IMG/VR virus record: IMGVR_UViG_3300046690_000724
Location: 1-22,430 of that record
Reading direction: 5' to 3' (one strand)
Source of the DNA: a virus
DNA: 22,430 bases
A model generated the notes under the pieces. It saw only the letters and a list, made by a program, of their open reading frames with translations, was not told where the DNA came from and did no database searches. A program made the translations under genes and the position numbers. Below, piece by piece: positions 11,057 to 18,908 of the stretch (positions within the stretch are counted from its first letter, which is position 1; every line of letters starts with the position of its first letter).

Positions 11057-13348
11057 TCAAGGGCTTAGCGGATTGCCAAAAACATCAAACCCCGCTCCCG
11101 AATTTCCCCTGATTTTGATATCCTGATATACGTTTCCGCTGTTGATCCGCTTCCTTGCGAAGCCCCTTCGGTCCACCAATTCCTTGCCGAACACCGTTAC
11201 GCTGTCGAAAAGCTCGTGATTTCCTTGCTGGTTTCGCCAATCGATCCAGTCCTTGAACAGCACCAATACCAAGACTTCAGAGCCCCTCGCTTTTTCGATC
11301 CTGGCGCCGATCCACTGCCCCAGCAGGTCCTGCTCCCTGAACATCGCGTCGGTCGCGTCCTCGACCTTTTTTGGCTTTATCAGCCGCGTTTTCCGCCACG
11401 CCAGACACCCATCTATCATCCACCGCAGCACCCCCGCCGCCTCGCCTTTCAGCTTGTCCATCAACTCCAGATCGACAACCTTCGGTTGAAAGCGGAACTC
11501 CATCATCATGAAGCGCCGGCGGATCGCTTCGTCGATGCCGCCTGGAAACGTCGGCTGGTGGTTGCCGTATGCCAGCAATTTAAACCTGGGTTCGAAACTG
11601 AATTCGTCCTTGTGCTTGAACCCAGCCGTCACCACACCCCCACCAGTGATATCCTTCAGCAACCCCTCGTCCCACTGCGCCCCAGCCGGCACTTCCGAGA
11701 TGGTGCACAGCCTCGCCCCCGACAGCATCGCCAATTTCGACGTATGCCCCATGCCGTGCGCCTTCTTGATGAACAAATCAGCCACCGGCTTGGCCGCGTA
11801 GTCGCCCATCGCCCACGCCAGCATGTCGGCGAACTTGCTCTTGCCGTTGCCACCCGGCCCGTACAGGAACAGGATTTTCTCCTCGATGGTCAGTCCCGTC
11901 AGGCAGTACCCCGCCCACTGCTGCAGGAACGCCACCGACGCCAAATCCTTTTCCGTCACCTCGTCCAGGAACTTCAGCCAGCGCGGGCACACCACCGCAG
12001 CCGCCGGCGCCACCGCCGTCACCTTCGATATCAAATCCGACGCCTTCGCGGGGACAAGCACCCCCGTCCTGAGGTCGACTGTCCCCCCGGGCGTCCCCAG
12101 CAGCCAGACATCTTTATCGAAATCCGTTTCGCGGCACTGCAGCGCCGGCATCTGCTGGCACAGCCCCTCGACCCCATCCAGGAACGACAGCGTCGTGACG
12201 TCGTGCTCCCCCCGTGCCTTCGGCGGTGCCGACCTCGCCATGGCCATCGCCGCCCGCCCCGCCAGCTTGACCTTCGACGGCAGATGCCGCCACGCCACCC
12301 CGTCGAACTCCGCCCACGCCTTGCGGTCGAGCACGTAGCGCATCCGCCACCCCCACCGCCGCGCGATTTCCTCGGCGTATCGCAACTGCATGGCGCGCGG
12401 CAGGCCGCCGGTCGCCACACCGGGCGCCGGCGGCACCTCGCCGTCGTCGAACACCGACGCCGCCTCCTTGGCCACCCACGCCTCGGCGCCCGCCGGGTCT
12501 GCCGACCGCGCCGCCCGCAGCAACCAGAACCGCCCGATATTCGCATCCCTGAAACTGTCCCACCGCGCCTGTGTCACCTCCGTGACATTACCCCCATACT
12601 TTGCCGCCCACTGGTGGTCGACCCCAACCGCCTTACCCTCCGACGCCCCCCATATCGCCCTGCCGACATTGACGAAGCCATCCCAGTCCGCCACCGCGTT
12701 CGGTATCAGTCCGACCAATTCCGCCAGCAGCGCTTCGTCCTCGACCAGGTCGCCCGCCGACCCTCTTCCCGGCAGCCGTGGCGCCCCCGCCGGCGCCAGT
12801 TTCGTCCACATCTCCCCGACCCTATGCGTCACCCCCGTCCACAGCCCATCGCGCGCCTTCCAGCCGCCGCGCGAGCTCTTGGTGTGCGTCCCCTGCGGCA
12901 GCCGGAAGATACCCGCCGCTCCGGTGTTGTGGGCGCCGCCCCACAGCGCATTGCCGCGCATCGCCAGCCGCAGCGCCTTGTATTCCGCCGGCTCCATCCC
13001 CCCTTCGATGATGAAGCCGTACTGGAACGACCCCGCCGAGCTCTCCACCGTGAACGACGGCTGCAGCGGGAACAGCATGTCGAACCCCTGGCGGTCGATC
13101 TCCTTGCCGACGTCGTCGATGACCAGCACCATCACCCTGCCGGCGTCCTTCCGGTCCTTGCCCGCCGGGATCGCCGCCACGCAATAATACAAATCCATGT
13201 CGTCGGGCAGGTCGAACGTCCCCGCCGGCCCCTCCCGCCCCGGCCTGAGCGTGTCGTCCTTGTCGTAGCGACCCGTGACGACGTAGGCGCCGCCCGTTGG
13301 AAACGCCGCCGACAGCAGCCGCCTGCTGCTTGGCGAGAGCGCGCTCAT
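11057..13348 (-). CDS. Primase-helicase with SF3 (P4/D5-type) helicase domain
   Basis: A 763-residue protein. The C-terminal third is a superfamily 3 helicase: Walker A GPGGNGKS at residues 497-504, Walker B-like RLCTISEVPAG, and the sensor-type KLLAYGNHQPTF, followed by an RRRF arginine region. This matches the phage/plasmid primase P4 family. The N-terminal half looks like a primase-polymerase region (FPLQPSFTVESSAGSFQYGF, IFRLPQGTHTK) as seen in RepB/prim-pol proteins fused to SF3 helicases. It would unwind and prime phage replication forks. The ATG at 13348 overlaps the stop of the zinc-protein gene, whereas the longer frame to 13519 shadows that gene. An inverted repeat just downstream could be its recognition site. 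Family identity is clear; the primase chemistry is inferred. Confidence 0.88.
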   Translation of the reverse strand: MSALSPSSRRLLSAAFPTGGAYVVTGRYDKDDTLRPGREGPAGTFDLPDDMDLYYCVAAIPAGKDRKDAGRVMVLVIDDVGKEIDRQGFDMLFPLQPSFTVESSAGSFQYGFIIEGGMEPAEYKALRLAMRGNALWGGAHNTGAAGIFRLPQGTHTKSSRGGWKARDGLWTGVTHRVGEMWTKLAPAGAPRLPGRGSAGDLVEDEALLAELVGLIPNAVADWDGFVNVGRAIWGASEGKAVGVDHQWAAKYGGNVTEVTQARWDSFRDANIGRFWLLRAARSADPAGAEAWVAKEAASVFDDGEVPPAPGVATGGLPRAMQLRYAEEIARRWGWRMRYVLDRKAWAEFDGVAWRHLPSKVKLAGRAAMAMARSAPPKARGEHDVTTLSFLDGVEGLCQQMPALQCRETDFDKDVWLLGTPGGTVDLRTGVLVPAKASDLISKVTAVAPAAAVVCPRWLKFLDEVTEKDLASVAFLQQWAGYCLTGLTIEEKILFLYGPGGNGKSKFADMLAWAMGDYAAKPVADLFIKKAHGMGHTSKLAMLSGARLCTISEVPAGAQWDEGLLKDITGGGVVTAGFKHKDEFSFEPRFKLLAYGNHQPTFPGGIDEAIRRRFMMMEFRFQPKVVDLELMDKLKGEAAGVLRWMIDGCLAWRKTRLIKPKKVEDATDAMFREQDLLGQWIGARIEKARGSEVLVLVLFKDWIDWRNQQGNHELFDSVTVFGKELVDRRGFARKRINSGNVYQDIKIRGNSGAGFDVFGNPLSP

Positions 13349-13554
13349 GCCTGCCGCCCGCGCTTGATGTAGTACCCGTTCGCATGGGCCTCGCGGCCCG
13401 CCTTCGAGGTGCAATGCGCGAGCCGGTGCTCCGTGCGGTCCCCCACGATGCGTCCGTGGTGGTGCCACGCCAGGCACCAGGGACACCAGAACATGTTCTG
13501 TCCCTTCACTTCCTTGCACAGGTAGGTGGGGATGCCGATGGTGGATGTTGTCAT
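13345..13554 (-). CDS. Small zinc-binding protein beside the primase
   Basis: A 69-residue protein (MTTSTIGIPTYLCKEVKGQN...) with a C-P-W-C knuckle followed by WHHHG and, later, HRLAHC, so Cys24, Cys27 and downstream His/Cys residues could bind one zinc ion. Small proteins with this CPWC/HHHG/HRxAHC pattern often sit next to phage primase genes, so a role in primer synthesis or DNA binding is plausible. The ATG at 13554 has a strong AAGGAGG seven nucleotides upstream. Its stop overlaps the primase start. Confidence 0.72.
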   Translation of the reverse strand: MTTSTIGIPTYLCKEVKGQNMFWCPWCLAWHHHGRIVGDRTEHRLAHCTSKAGREAHANGYYIKRGRQA

Positions 13555-13694
13555 GAAAGCCTCCTTGGCCTATATCTCATGACGAAGGACGAGAAGCCCT
13601 GCGTCAGTATCGTAGGTTTGTCGTTACTCCGGCGGTACCCGGGCCGGGCAACTCGTTCTTCAGCCGTCCGCCATTCGAACCCCATTCGAATAAG

Positions 13695-13729
13695 AAATAG
13701 CCACCCCCAGCCCACCGGGGTGGCTATTT
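13695..13729. terminator. Bidirectional intrinsic terminator after the DNA polymerase gene
   Basis: A 13-bp perfect stem (AAATAGCCACCCC with GGGGTGGCTATTT) encloses a 9-nt loop. On the minus strand it is followed by TATTTCTTATT and lies 42 nt past the polymerase stop. On the plus strand it ends in TTTT. The 13555-13694 stretch beyond it holds no convincing gene, only an orphan GGAGTAACGAC block. Confidence 0.85.
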
Positions 13730-13771
13730 TCGTTGAGCCGGCCAATCAAGTCCAGCCACACCATCTGGTGC

Positions 13772-15691
13772 CTACTTGCCGAACCGCTTCGATATCTTGT
13801 ATTCCGCCGCCAGCGGCAGCCCACCGGTCCACGCCATCCCCCGAATCATCAAGTCCCTGAGCATGACAGCGCTGCCGGCGGCGTCCCTCTCCGGCACTTC
13901 CCAGACGATTTCATCGTGCACCGTCATGATTGGCGTCCACCCCGCCTGGCGCGACGCCATCACCCCCAGCGCCATGACGTCGCGCGCCACCGACTGCGCC
14001 ATGTTCTCGACCAGCCGGCCACCGTAGGTCCGTTCCGTCCCCCACTTCTTGGTCTTGCCGTTCAAGCCAGAGAACACCAGGCCGCCATCCTCGAAGCGCA
14101 TTCCGTGATAGGCCAGCCGCCCACCACCCGGCTTGCGCAGCATCAACACCCCATCCGGCCCGACGCCGGCGGCCACCCCATGCTCAAGCCATACCGCCAC
14201 CCCCGGCTTCCGGACCGCCGCCTTGACGCAATCCTCGATGGCGTACCAATATCTGACGATCTTGTCGTTGCCGGCCCGCCACCCCCGCAGCGCCGCCTCC
14301 GCCTCCATCGCCGACAGCGTCACCCCATACTGTTCAGCCGCCGTTTGCCTGAACTTCTCCGGCCCCATCCCAAATGAGCAGGCGAGTGTTAAAACCTTGC
14401 CTAGTTGGCGGTCACCAGAGCCCACCGCCGCCGCCTGCATGGTGTAGACGTCCTCACCACCACGAAACGCCTGCAGCACGTCCTCCTGCCCCGCCAGCCA
14501 CGCCGTGATGCGCGCCTCGATCTGACTGAGGTCGACAGACACCAGCACACACCCCCGCCGCGCCACCAGGCAGCCCCGAAGCGCCCCCGAGATCGCCCGC
14601 ATCGGCTTGCTCCAGAACATCCCCAGCCCGCCGGCATCCCTTTCCGCCACGCCGATCACCGTATCGGCGTTCATCCCCTTGTCGGGTCGCGGCAGGTTCT
14701 GCACCTGGATCAGCCTTCCGGCCCAGCGCCCGGTCCGTCCGGCGCCATAAAATTGCAGAAGATTCCGCGCCCGCTCGTCGGCCACCGACGCCACCGCCGC
14801 CATCGCGTCGAGCTTCGCCAGCGAACTCTTCGCCACCGCCTGCCGGATTTCCAGCACCCTGCGCACACGCGGATGCAGCCGCCTGCCTGGCGCCAGCCAC
14901 GCGCCAATCGTCTCCTTCGTCGTGTCCTTCAGGATGACGTTCTCGCCCTGCAGCCACGCCAGCAGCTTCTCCGACTGGGTGCCGGGCGAGGTCACCAGGC
15001 CCTCGGTGAGGTAAGCGCATTCGGCGTCCAGCCGATGCCGCTCCGTTTCCGCCGCCTTCTTCAGCGCCCTGACCGCCACCAGATCGATCAATACCCCCAT
15101 CTGGTTGATCTCGGCGTCGACCACCGACAGCGCCTTCTCCTCCGCCGACAGCGCCGGGATCAGCCGGTCGAGTTCGCGTTCGGCGTCGACGTCCCTTCGG
15201 CAATACGCCGCCAGGTCGTCGAGCATCCGCACCGCCTTGCCGCTGCGGTCCTCATGCCACCCCGTGCCATCCCTACGTGGCTTGCCCATCGCCAGCATCA
15301 GCCGCCGCGCCGTGTCGTCCTTGACCACCGAGGCGCCAATCGCCTCGCCGGCCAGCTGCAGCGATCCCGGCAGCCCCCACGCCAAGGACCTCTGCATGAC
15401 GCAATCCATTTGCGTGTGCTTCAAAACGATGCCGTAATGCAACTTGAGAATGTGCCACTCGAAGTTGGCGTTCCACGCCTTGACGGTGCCACCTTCGGTG
15501 ATGTGATCACGCACCCGTGACGGTAAAGCGGTGCTGGGCCAGACCACGGATTGCGCCGGTTCGTGATCGAACGCCCAGCCGACCACCGTCACCGCGAAAC
15601 CCGGCGTCCTGACGTAATTCTCGACCCCGACCCGCTTGAGGTCGGCGACAGAAAAGCTTTCTAGATCAAGGTGTAGGACGTGCTTGTTCAT
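13772..15691 (-). CDS. Family A DNA polymerase with 3'-5' exonuclease
   Basis: A 639-residue protein. The exonuclease domain shows D9-x-E11 (HLDLES), NANFEWHI and the late YCRRDVDAERELD motif. The polymerase domain has motif A VSVDLSQIEARITAWLAG (Asp near residue 387), motif B RQLGKVLTLACSFGMG (Lys near 431), and motif C TVHDEIVWEV (HDE near 591). The tyrosine common after the motif B lysine is Phe here (SFG), a substitution known to affect dideoxynucleotide discrimination in this family. It is the replicative enzyme for the phage genome. The ATG at 15691 (MNKHVLHLDLES) overlaps the stop of the RHH-like gene; a longer frame to 15718 only adds Ala-rich shadow residues. A terminator follows. 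Confidence 0.95.
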   Translation of the reverse strand: MNKHVLHLDLESFSVADLKRVGVENYVRTPGFAVTVVGWAFDHEPAQSVVWPSTALPSRVRDHITEGGTVKAWNANFEWHILKLHYGIVLKHTQMDCVMQRSLAWGLPGSLQLAGEAIGASVVKDDTARRLMLAMGKPRRDGTGWHEDRSGKAVRMLDDLAAYCRRDVDAERELDRLIPALSAEEKALSVVDAEINQMGVLIDLVAVRALKKAAETERHRLDAECAYLTEGLVTSPGTQSEKLLAWLQGENVILKDTTKETIGAWLAPGRRLHPRVRRVLEIRQAVAKSSLAKLDAMAAVASVADERARNLLQFYGAGRTGRWAGRLIQVQNLPRPDKGMNADTVIGVAERDAGGLGMFWSKPMRAISGALRGCLVARRGCVLVSVDLSQIEARITAWLAGQEDVLQAFRGGEDVYTMQAAAVGSGDRQLGKVLTLACSFGMGPEKFRQTAAEQYGVTLSAMEAEAALRGWRAGNDKIVRYWYAIEDCVKAAVRKPGVAVWLEHGVAAGVGPDGVLMLRKPGGGRLAYHGMRFEDGGLVFSGLNGKTKKWGTERTYGGRLVENMAQSVARDVMALGVMASRQAGWTPIMTVHDEIVWEVPERDAAGSAVMLRDLMIRGMAWTGGLPLAAEYKISKRFGK

Positions 15692-15906
15692 GGCTGCCGC
15701 CGCTGCTTGAGTAGCCACGTCAGTGTCTGCGAGAAGCCTGGTCGGAAACCGAATTGCTTTTCCAGCGTGTCCGTGAGCGCCTCTATTTCGGCCTTGACCT
15801 CGGCGGAAATGTAGATGTTGCGGATTTTCGTCCGCGATGTCGCCTGGTTCCGTTTTCTCGCGGCGTCGCGTTCCTCGGCGGTCTTGTATTTGCGCGGCCT
15901 ACCCAT
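15688..15906 (-). CDS. Small DNA-binding protein, AT-hook/RHH-like
   Basis: A 72-residue protein opening with MGRPRKYKTAEERDAARKRN. GRPRK is an AT-hook-like basic motif, and RNIYISAEVKAEIEALTDTL followed by a second helix (FSQTLTWLLKQRRQ) resembles a ribbon-helix-helix repressor core. It would act as a dimer on DNA, most simply on the divergent promoter region right beside it. GGAGAAACGACACA precedes the ATG, a variant of the early ribosome-binding block. Its stop overlaps the DNA polymerase ATG, so the two are co-expressed. The repressor role is inferred. Confidence 0.72.
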   Translation of the reverse strand: MGRPRKYKTAEERDAARKRNQATSRTKIRNIYISAEVKAEIEALTDTLEKQFGFRPGFSQTLTWLLKQRRQP

Positions 15907-15953
15907 TGTGTCGTTTCTCCATTGAACTTTTTTACGGAAATCACAAATAAGGC

Positions 15954-16006
15954 TTGAACTCTTGAAAGGCAAGCGCTATATCGGGGTTTCAACAATTCAA
16001 CGTCAA
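15954..16006. promoter_or_regulatory. Divergent overlapping promoters sharing one -10 box
   Basis: Rightward: -35 TTGAAC (15954-15959), 17-bp spacer, -10 TATATC (15977-15982), serving the gene at 16023. Leftward: -35 TTGACG (16006-16001), 18-bp spacer, -10 GATATA, which is the same six base pairs read on the other strand. It serves the RHH/DNA polymerase genes. The two polymerase complexes could not bind together. Confidence 0.6.
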
Positions 16007-16022
16007 ACAGGAGTAACGACAA

Positions 16023-16301
16023 ATGAACATTGCCAACATCCACCCCGCCGACGAACTCGGCGCCATTCGCGACGCCATCAAGCAATTGGAAGCCCGCGAG
16101 GCGGTGCTGCGCGCCTATCTCCTGGATGCCTCCAATGAGGAACGCGACGGCGTCAACTTCACCGCCTTCGTCCAGGCTTCCGTCCGCGAGACCCTCGACA
16201 AGCCGGCGCTGATCGCCGCCTTCGGTCGCGATGCCATCGAACCCTACATCAAGGCGAGCGAGGTCCGCAGCCTGAAGCTGGCAAGGAGAAGCGATGACTG
16301 A
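16023..16301 (+). CDS. Unknown 92-residue first gene of the rightward early operon
   Basis: The product (MNIANIHPADELGAIRDAIK...) begins with a long amphipathic helix (residues about 10-35, with QLEAREAVLRAYLL). A globular-looking region follows: FTAFVQASVRETLDKPALIA and GRDAIEPYIKASEVRSLKL. No known domain. The ATG is preceded by CAGGAGTAACGACAA, the canonical early ribosome block, and by the promoter at 15954-15982. Its end overlaps the next gene by 8 nt. Confidence 0.75.
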   Translation: MNIANIHPADELGAIRDAIKQLEAREAVLRAYLLDASNEERDGVNFTAFVQASVRETLDKPALIAAFGRDAIEPYIKASEVRSLKLARRSDD

Positions 16302-16614
16302 CATCCCCATCAAGAAGAAACGGCTTCGTCGCCGCGCCGCCTCCGGCAGTGGCGGCAAGCTGACCTACACCCCGCCGGTGTGGCGCTTCGACGAATTGAT
16401 CCTCGGCCTCGGTCGCGAGGACCAGATCGTCGAGGACCTCGTCGGTCGCGGTTACTCGCGAGTGCCGCCGACGTCGATTGTCGGCTGGCGCCTGCGCAAT
16501 TCGATCCCGCCGGCGTGGCTGCCGATCTTCATCCAGCTTGGCATCGAGGCCGGGCTGATCAAGAACGTCGAGAAGGACCTCATATCCCATGACAGTTCAA
16601 CTGATCGCCATTGA
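16294..16614 (+). CDS. Putative helix-turn-helix regulator
   Basis: A 106-residue protein with a basic head (MTDIPIKKKRLRRRAASGSG) and a domain around residues 30-95: LILGLGREDQIVEDLVGRGY, then VGWRLRNSIPPAWLPIFIQL. The last block resembles the recognition-helix region of Cro/YdaS-like HTH proteins (W-R-x-R-N-x-I-P-x-x-W). It could control early transcription. The ATG at 16294 has AAGGAGAAGCG just upstream and overlaps the previous gene; its 3' end overlaps the resolvase gene by 26 nt. The HTH call is moderate. Confidence 0.6.
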   Translation: MTDIPIKKKRLRRRAASGSGGKLTYTPPVWRFDELILGLGREDQIVEDLVGRGYSRVPPTSIVGWRLRNSIPPAWLPIFIQLGIEAGLIKNVEKDLISHDSSTDRH

Positions 16615-17047
16615 CCCCGGCGCCATCTCCGGCGCCGTCGCCGTCTTCCCGGAGGGGGGCAGCCCATCGGTCACCGACCTGCCGGTGGTTGATGGGCAGG
16701 TGGATGCCGCGCAGCTGGCTCGCTGGCTGCGCGGCATCGACCCCAAGGCCGCCGTCGTCGAGCGTGTCGCCTCGATGCCGCGCCAGGGTGTGTCCTCGAC
16801 TTTCAAATTCGGCGTCGCCGTCGGCATCATCCACGGGGTGCTGGGCAGCATCGGCGTTCCCATCCACCTGGTGACGCCGACGCAGTGGAAGAAGGGCCTG
16901 AGCCTGATCGGCACCGACAAGGAGACCGCCCGCGCGCTCGCCATCCGCCTCTATCCCGGCGTCGTCGGGCTGGAGCGCAAGAAGGATCACGGCAGGGCCG
17001 ACGCCCTGCTGTTGGGGCATTGGTTCATGCACCGCCGCAAGGAGTAA
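16589..17047 (+). CDS. RuvC-like Holliday junction resolvase / endodeoxyribonuclease
   Basis: A 152-residue protein with the RuvC/RNase H-fold acidic set. Asp9 lies in LIAIDPGAISGA and Glu58 in KAAVVERVASMP, with the C-terminal cluster KKDHGRADALLLG giving Asp133 and Asp138. The usual helix with TPTQWKKGL and DKETARALAIRLYP lies between. Such enzymes cut branched DNA, resolving recombination and replication intermediates before packaging. It sits next to replication and recombination genes. The start ATG overlaps the end of the previous gene; no strong ribosome site is visible, so coupling is likely. Confidence 0.88.
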   Translation: MTVQLIAIDPGAISGAVAVFPEGGSPSVTDLPVVDGQVDAAQLARWLRGIDPKAAVVERVASMPRQGVSSTFKFGVAVGIIHGVLGSIGVPIHLVTPTQWKKGLSLIGTDKETARALAIRLYPGVVGLERKKDHGRADALLLGHWFMHRRKE

Positions 17048-17053
17048 CGACGC

Positions 17054-17227
17054 TTGACCTATATCTACCTCGTCACCATCCCGCTCATCGCCGTCGTCAA
17101 CACGGCGCTCATCATCCGGATGATGTCGCTGACCGAGCGTATCGACAAGCTTGAACTCAGGGAGGAGCGCGCTCGTATCGACAGGCTCCGGCGACGGCTC
17201 CCTCTGAGCCAATCCATCAGTGACTAG
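17054..17227 (+). CDS. 57-residue single-span membrane protein with TTG start
   Basis: The frame begins at TTG 17054, which lies two nucleotides after a perfect GGAGTAACGAC block at 17041-17051. The product MTYIYLVTIPLIAVVNTALI has one N-terminal membrane helix (about residues 4-23). A charged coiled-coil-like tail follows (TERIDKLELREERARIDRLR). The block starts at the stop of the resolvase gene, so the order is tight, and the stop TAG at 17225-17227 abuts the ribosome site of the next gene. Function unknown. Confidence 0.68.
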   Translation: MTYIYLVTIPLIAVVNTALIIRMMSLTERIDKLELREERARIDRLRRRLPLSQSISD

Positions 17228-17238
17228 GAGTGGCGACC

Positions 17239-17565
17239 ATGAGTGATGGCGAGGACCGCCGCGATGACGGCATCGAACGGGTCCAGCGCGAGGAGTGGCA
17301 GCGCCGCGCCCGTGAGTTCGTCCTGAAACGTGTTCCCGTGGGCTGGGAAGGGCTGTTCGAGGACATCCGCCTGCGCATCATGCGAGCGCAAGGATACTAT
17401 CCTCCGCACGATCCCAACGCATGGGGGGCCTTGGCCATGTACTGCATTCGCCAGGGCTGGCTGAAGCAGACCGGCGTCTGGGACAGCGCCAAGTCCGCGC
17501 CCAACCACGCCCATCACTACCAGATTTTGAGGAAAGTGAACGTGAACCGGAGTAACGACCAATGA
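17239..17565 (+). CDS. Unknown 108-residue protein, winged-helix-like
   Basis: Starting at the ATG at 17239 (MSDGEDRRDDGIERVQREEW), preceded by GGAGTGGCGACC, a two-base variant of the common block. The core IRLRIMRAQGYYPPHDPNAW then ALAMYCIRQGWLKQTGVW resembles the small winged-helix modules in phage replication-associated proteins (a P-N-A-W-G-A helix followed by G-W/L-L-x-x-T-G). A GTG at 17230 is an alternative start. Its last codons encode the ribosome-binding block of the SNF2 gene and its TGA overlaps that gene's ATG. Confidence 0.7.
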   Translation: MSDGEDRRDDGIERVQREEWQRRAREFVLKRVPVGWEGLFEDIRLRIMRAQGYYPPHDPNAWGALAMYCIRQGWLKQTGVWDSAKSAPNHAHHYQILRKVNVNRSNDQ

Positions 17566-18896
17566 ACGCCCCGCTCTACCCATTCCAGGCCGACGCCGCC
17601 GCGCGCGTCGCCGGCGACGAACGGATTTACCTCGGCTTCGACCCCGGCCTCGGCAAGAGCCGTACCGCGCTGGAAGCCGCCAAGCGCCGCAAGGCCCAGA
17701 CCGTGCTGATCATTTGCCCGGCGTCGGGCCGCTACGTCTGGGAGCGCGAGTGCGGGCTGTGGTGGCCGACAATGCCGTTCACCACGGTCAGCGGTCCGTC
17801 CGACCTGGGCAAGCTGTCGCTGCTGCCCGGCATCGTGCTGATCACCTATGGCCTGCTGAGCCAGAAAGGCAGCCCCTATGTCGACGCCGTTGCAATGCGG
17901 ACCCGGCCCTTCGACATGACCATCCTCGACGAGGCCGCCGCCGTGAAAAACACTGGCGCCAACCGCACCCGCGCCATCCTCGGCAAGATGTTTTCGAAGT
18001 TGGGTTACCTGCTACCGCTCAGCGGCACTCCGGCCCCCAACCACGCCGGCGAACTCTACCCGATCCTCCGAGCGCTGCACCCCAGCGCCATCCAGGCCGG
18101 CAGGTCGGTGATGACGCAGTGGGAGTTCGAGGACGTCTTCTGCCGCGTCGTCTCGAAGCGTTTCGGTGGCGGCCCCTCGGTGCGTGTCATCGAGGGCTCC
18201 AAGAACCTGCCGGAACTTAGGAGAAGGCTCGAAGGCTTCATGGTCAGGGTCAGGAAGGAAGACGTGCTGAAAGACCTGCCGCCGATCCGCTACGACGTCG
18301 TGCCGCTGGCGGTGTCCAGCATGGCGCAGCCGGCGATGCCCGATATCGTCGACGACGACGCCTTCCTCAGGTACCTCTCGGCATCGGGCGAGGAGCACAT
18401 CATGCGGCTGCGCCGGCTGTTGGGCGTCGCCAAGTGCCTGCCGGCGATAGAGTACATCGACGACTTCCTGACTAATTTGCCGGCCAGCAAAAAAGTGCTG
18501 GTCTTCGCCCACCACACATCGGTGATCGACGGCCTTATCCAGGGTCTCGCCGACTGGCAGCCGGCGATGATCGTCGGTGCCTCGACCACCAAGGAGCGTA
18601 CCGCCGCCGTCAATCGTTTCCTCGGCGACCATTCCTGCCGTATCATTATAGGTAACATACAGGCAGCCGGCACCGGCTTGACCCTGGTCGGCCCCAACTG
18701 CGACTGCTCCGACGTCATCTTCGTCGAATCGTCGTTCAGCGCCGCCGACAACGCGCAGGCGGCCTGCCGCGTCCACCGCATCGGCCAGTCAGAGGCCGTC
18801 ATCGCCCGTTTCCTGACCGCGCATGGCACCATCGACGACAGGATACAATCCATCCTCGCCCGCAAGGCCAAGGACTTCGACCAACTTTTTAATTGA
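17562..18896 (+). CDS. SNF2-type DNA helicase/translocase
   Basis: A 444-residue superfamily 2 ATPase. Motif I is GFDPGLGKSRTAL (Lys32), motif II is DEAA at 123-126 instead of the usual DEAH/DEAD, and LPLSGTPAPN is motif III. In the second RecA domain, VLVFAHHTSVIDGL, GNIQAAGTGLTLVG (motif V) and QAACRVHRIGQSEAVIARFL (motif VI) are typical of SNF2/SMARCAL1-like proteins. Phage copies probably move along or remodel branched DNA during replication and recombination. ATG at 17562 overlaps the upstream stop and follows CGGAGTAACGACCA. All core motifs are present. Confidence 0.92.
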   Translation: MNAPLYPFQADAAARVAGDERIYLGFDPGLGKSRTALEAAKRRKAQTVLIICPASGRYVWERECGLWWPTMPFTTVSGPSDLGKLSLLPGIVLITYGLLSQKGSPYVDAVAMRTRPFDMTILDEAAAVKNTGANRTRAILGKMFSKLGYLLPLSGTPAPNHAGELYPILRALHPSAIQAGRSVMTQWEFEDVFCRVVSKRFGGGPSVRVIEGSKNLPELRRRLEGFMVRVRKEDVLKDLPPIRYDVVPLAVSSMAQPAMPDIVDDDAFLRYLSASGEEHIMRLRRLLGVAKCLPAIEYIDDFLTNLPASKKVLVFAHHTSVIDGLIQGLADWQPAMIVGASTTKERTAAVNRFLGDHSCRIIIGNIQAAGTGLTLVGPNCDCSDVIFVESSFSAADNAQAACRVHRIGQSEAVIARFLTAHGTIDDRIQSILARKAKDFDQLFN

Positions 18897-18908
18897 GGAG
18901 TAACGACC

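Noticed and set aside
10791-11060. Upstream extension of the coiled-coil gene to 11060
   Set aside because: The frame happens to be open, but it covers the promoter and the inverted repeat, and the ATG at 10790 has the conserved ribosome block.
11216-13372. 718-codon plus-strand open frame opposite the primase-helicase
   Set aside because: Arg/His/Pro-rich shadow of the SF3 helicase gene; no ribosome site and no domain.
13650-13735. tRNA-like TTCGAA sequence near the terminator
   Set aside because: GGTTCGAAT resembles a T-loop on the minus strand, but no acceptor stem, D-arm or anticodon arm can be built around it; it is a short ATTCGAA tandem repeat.
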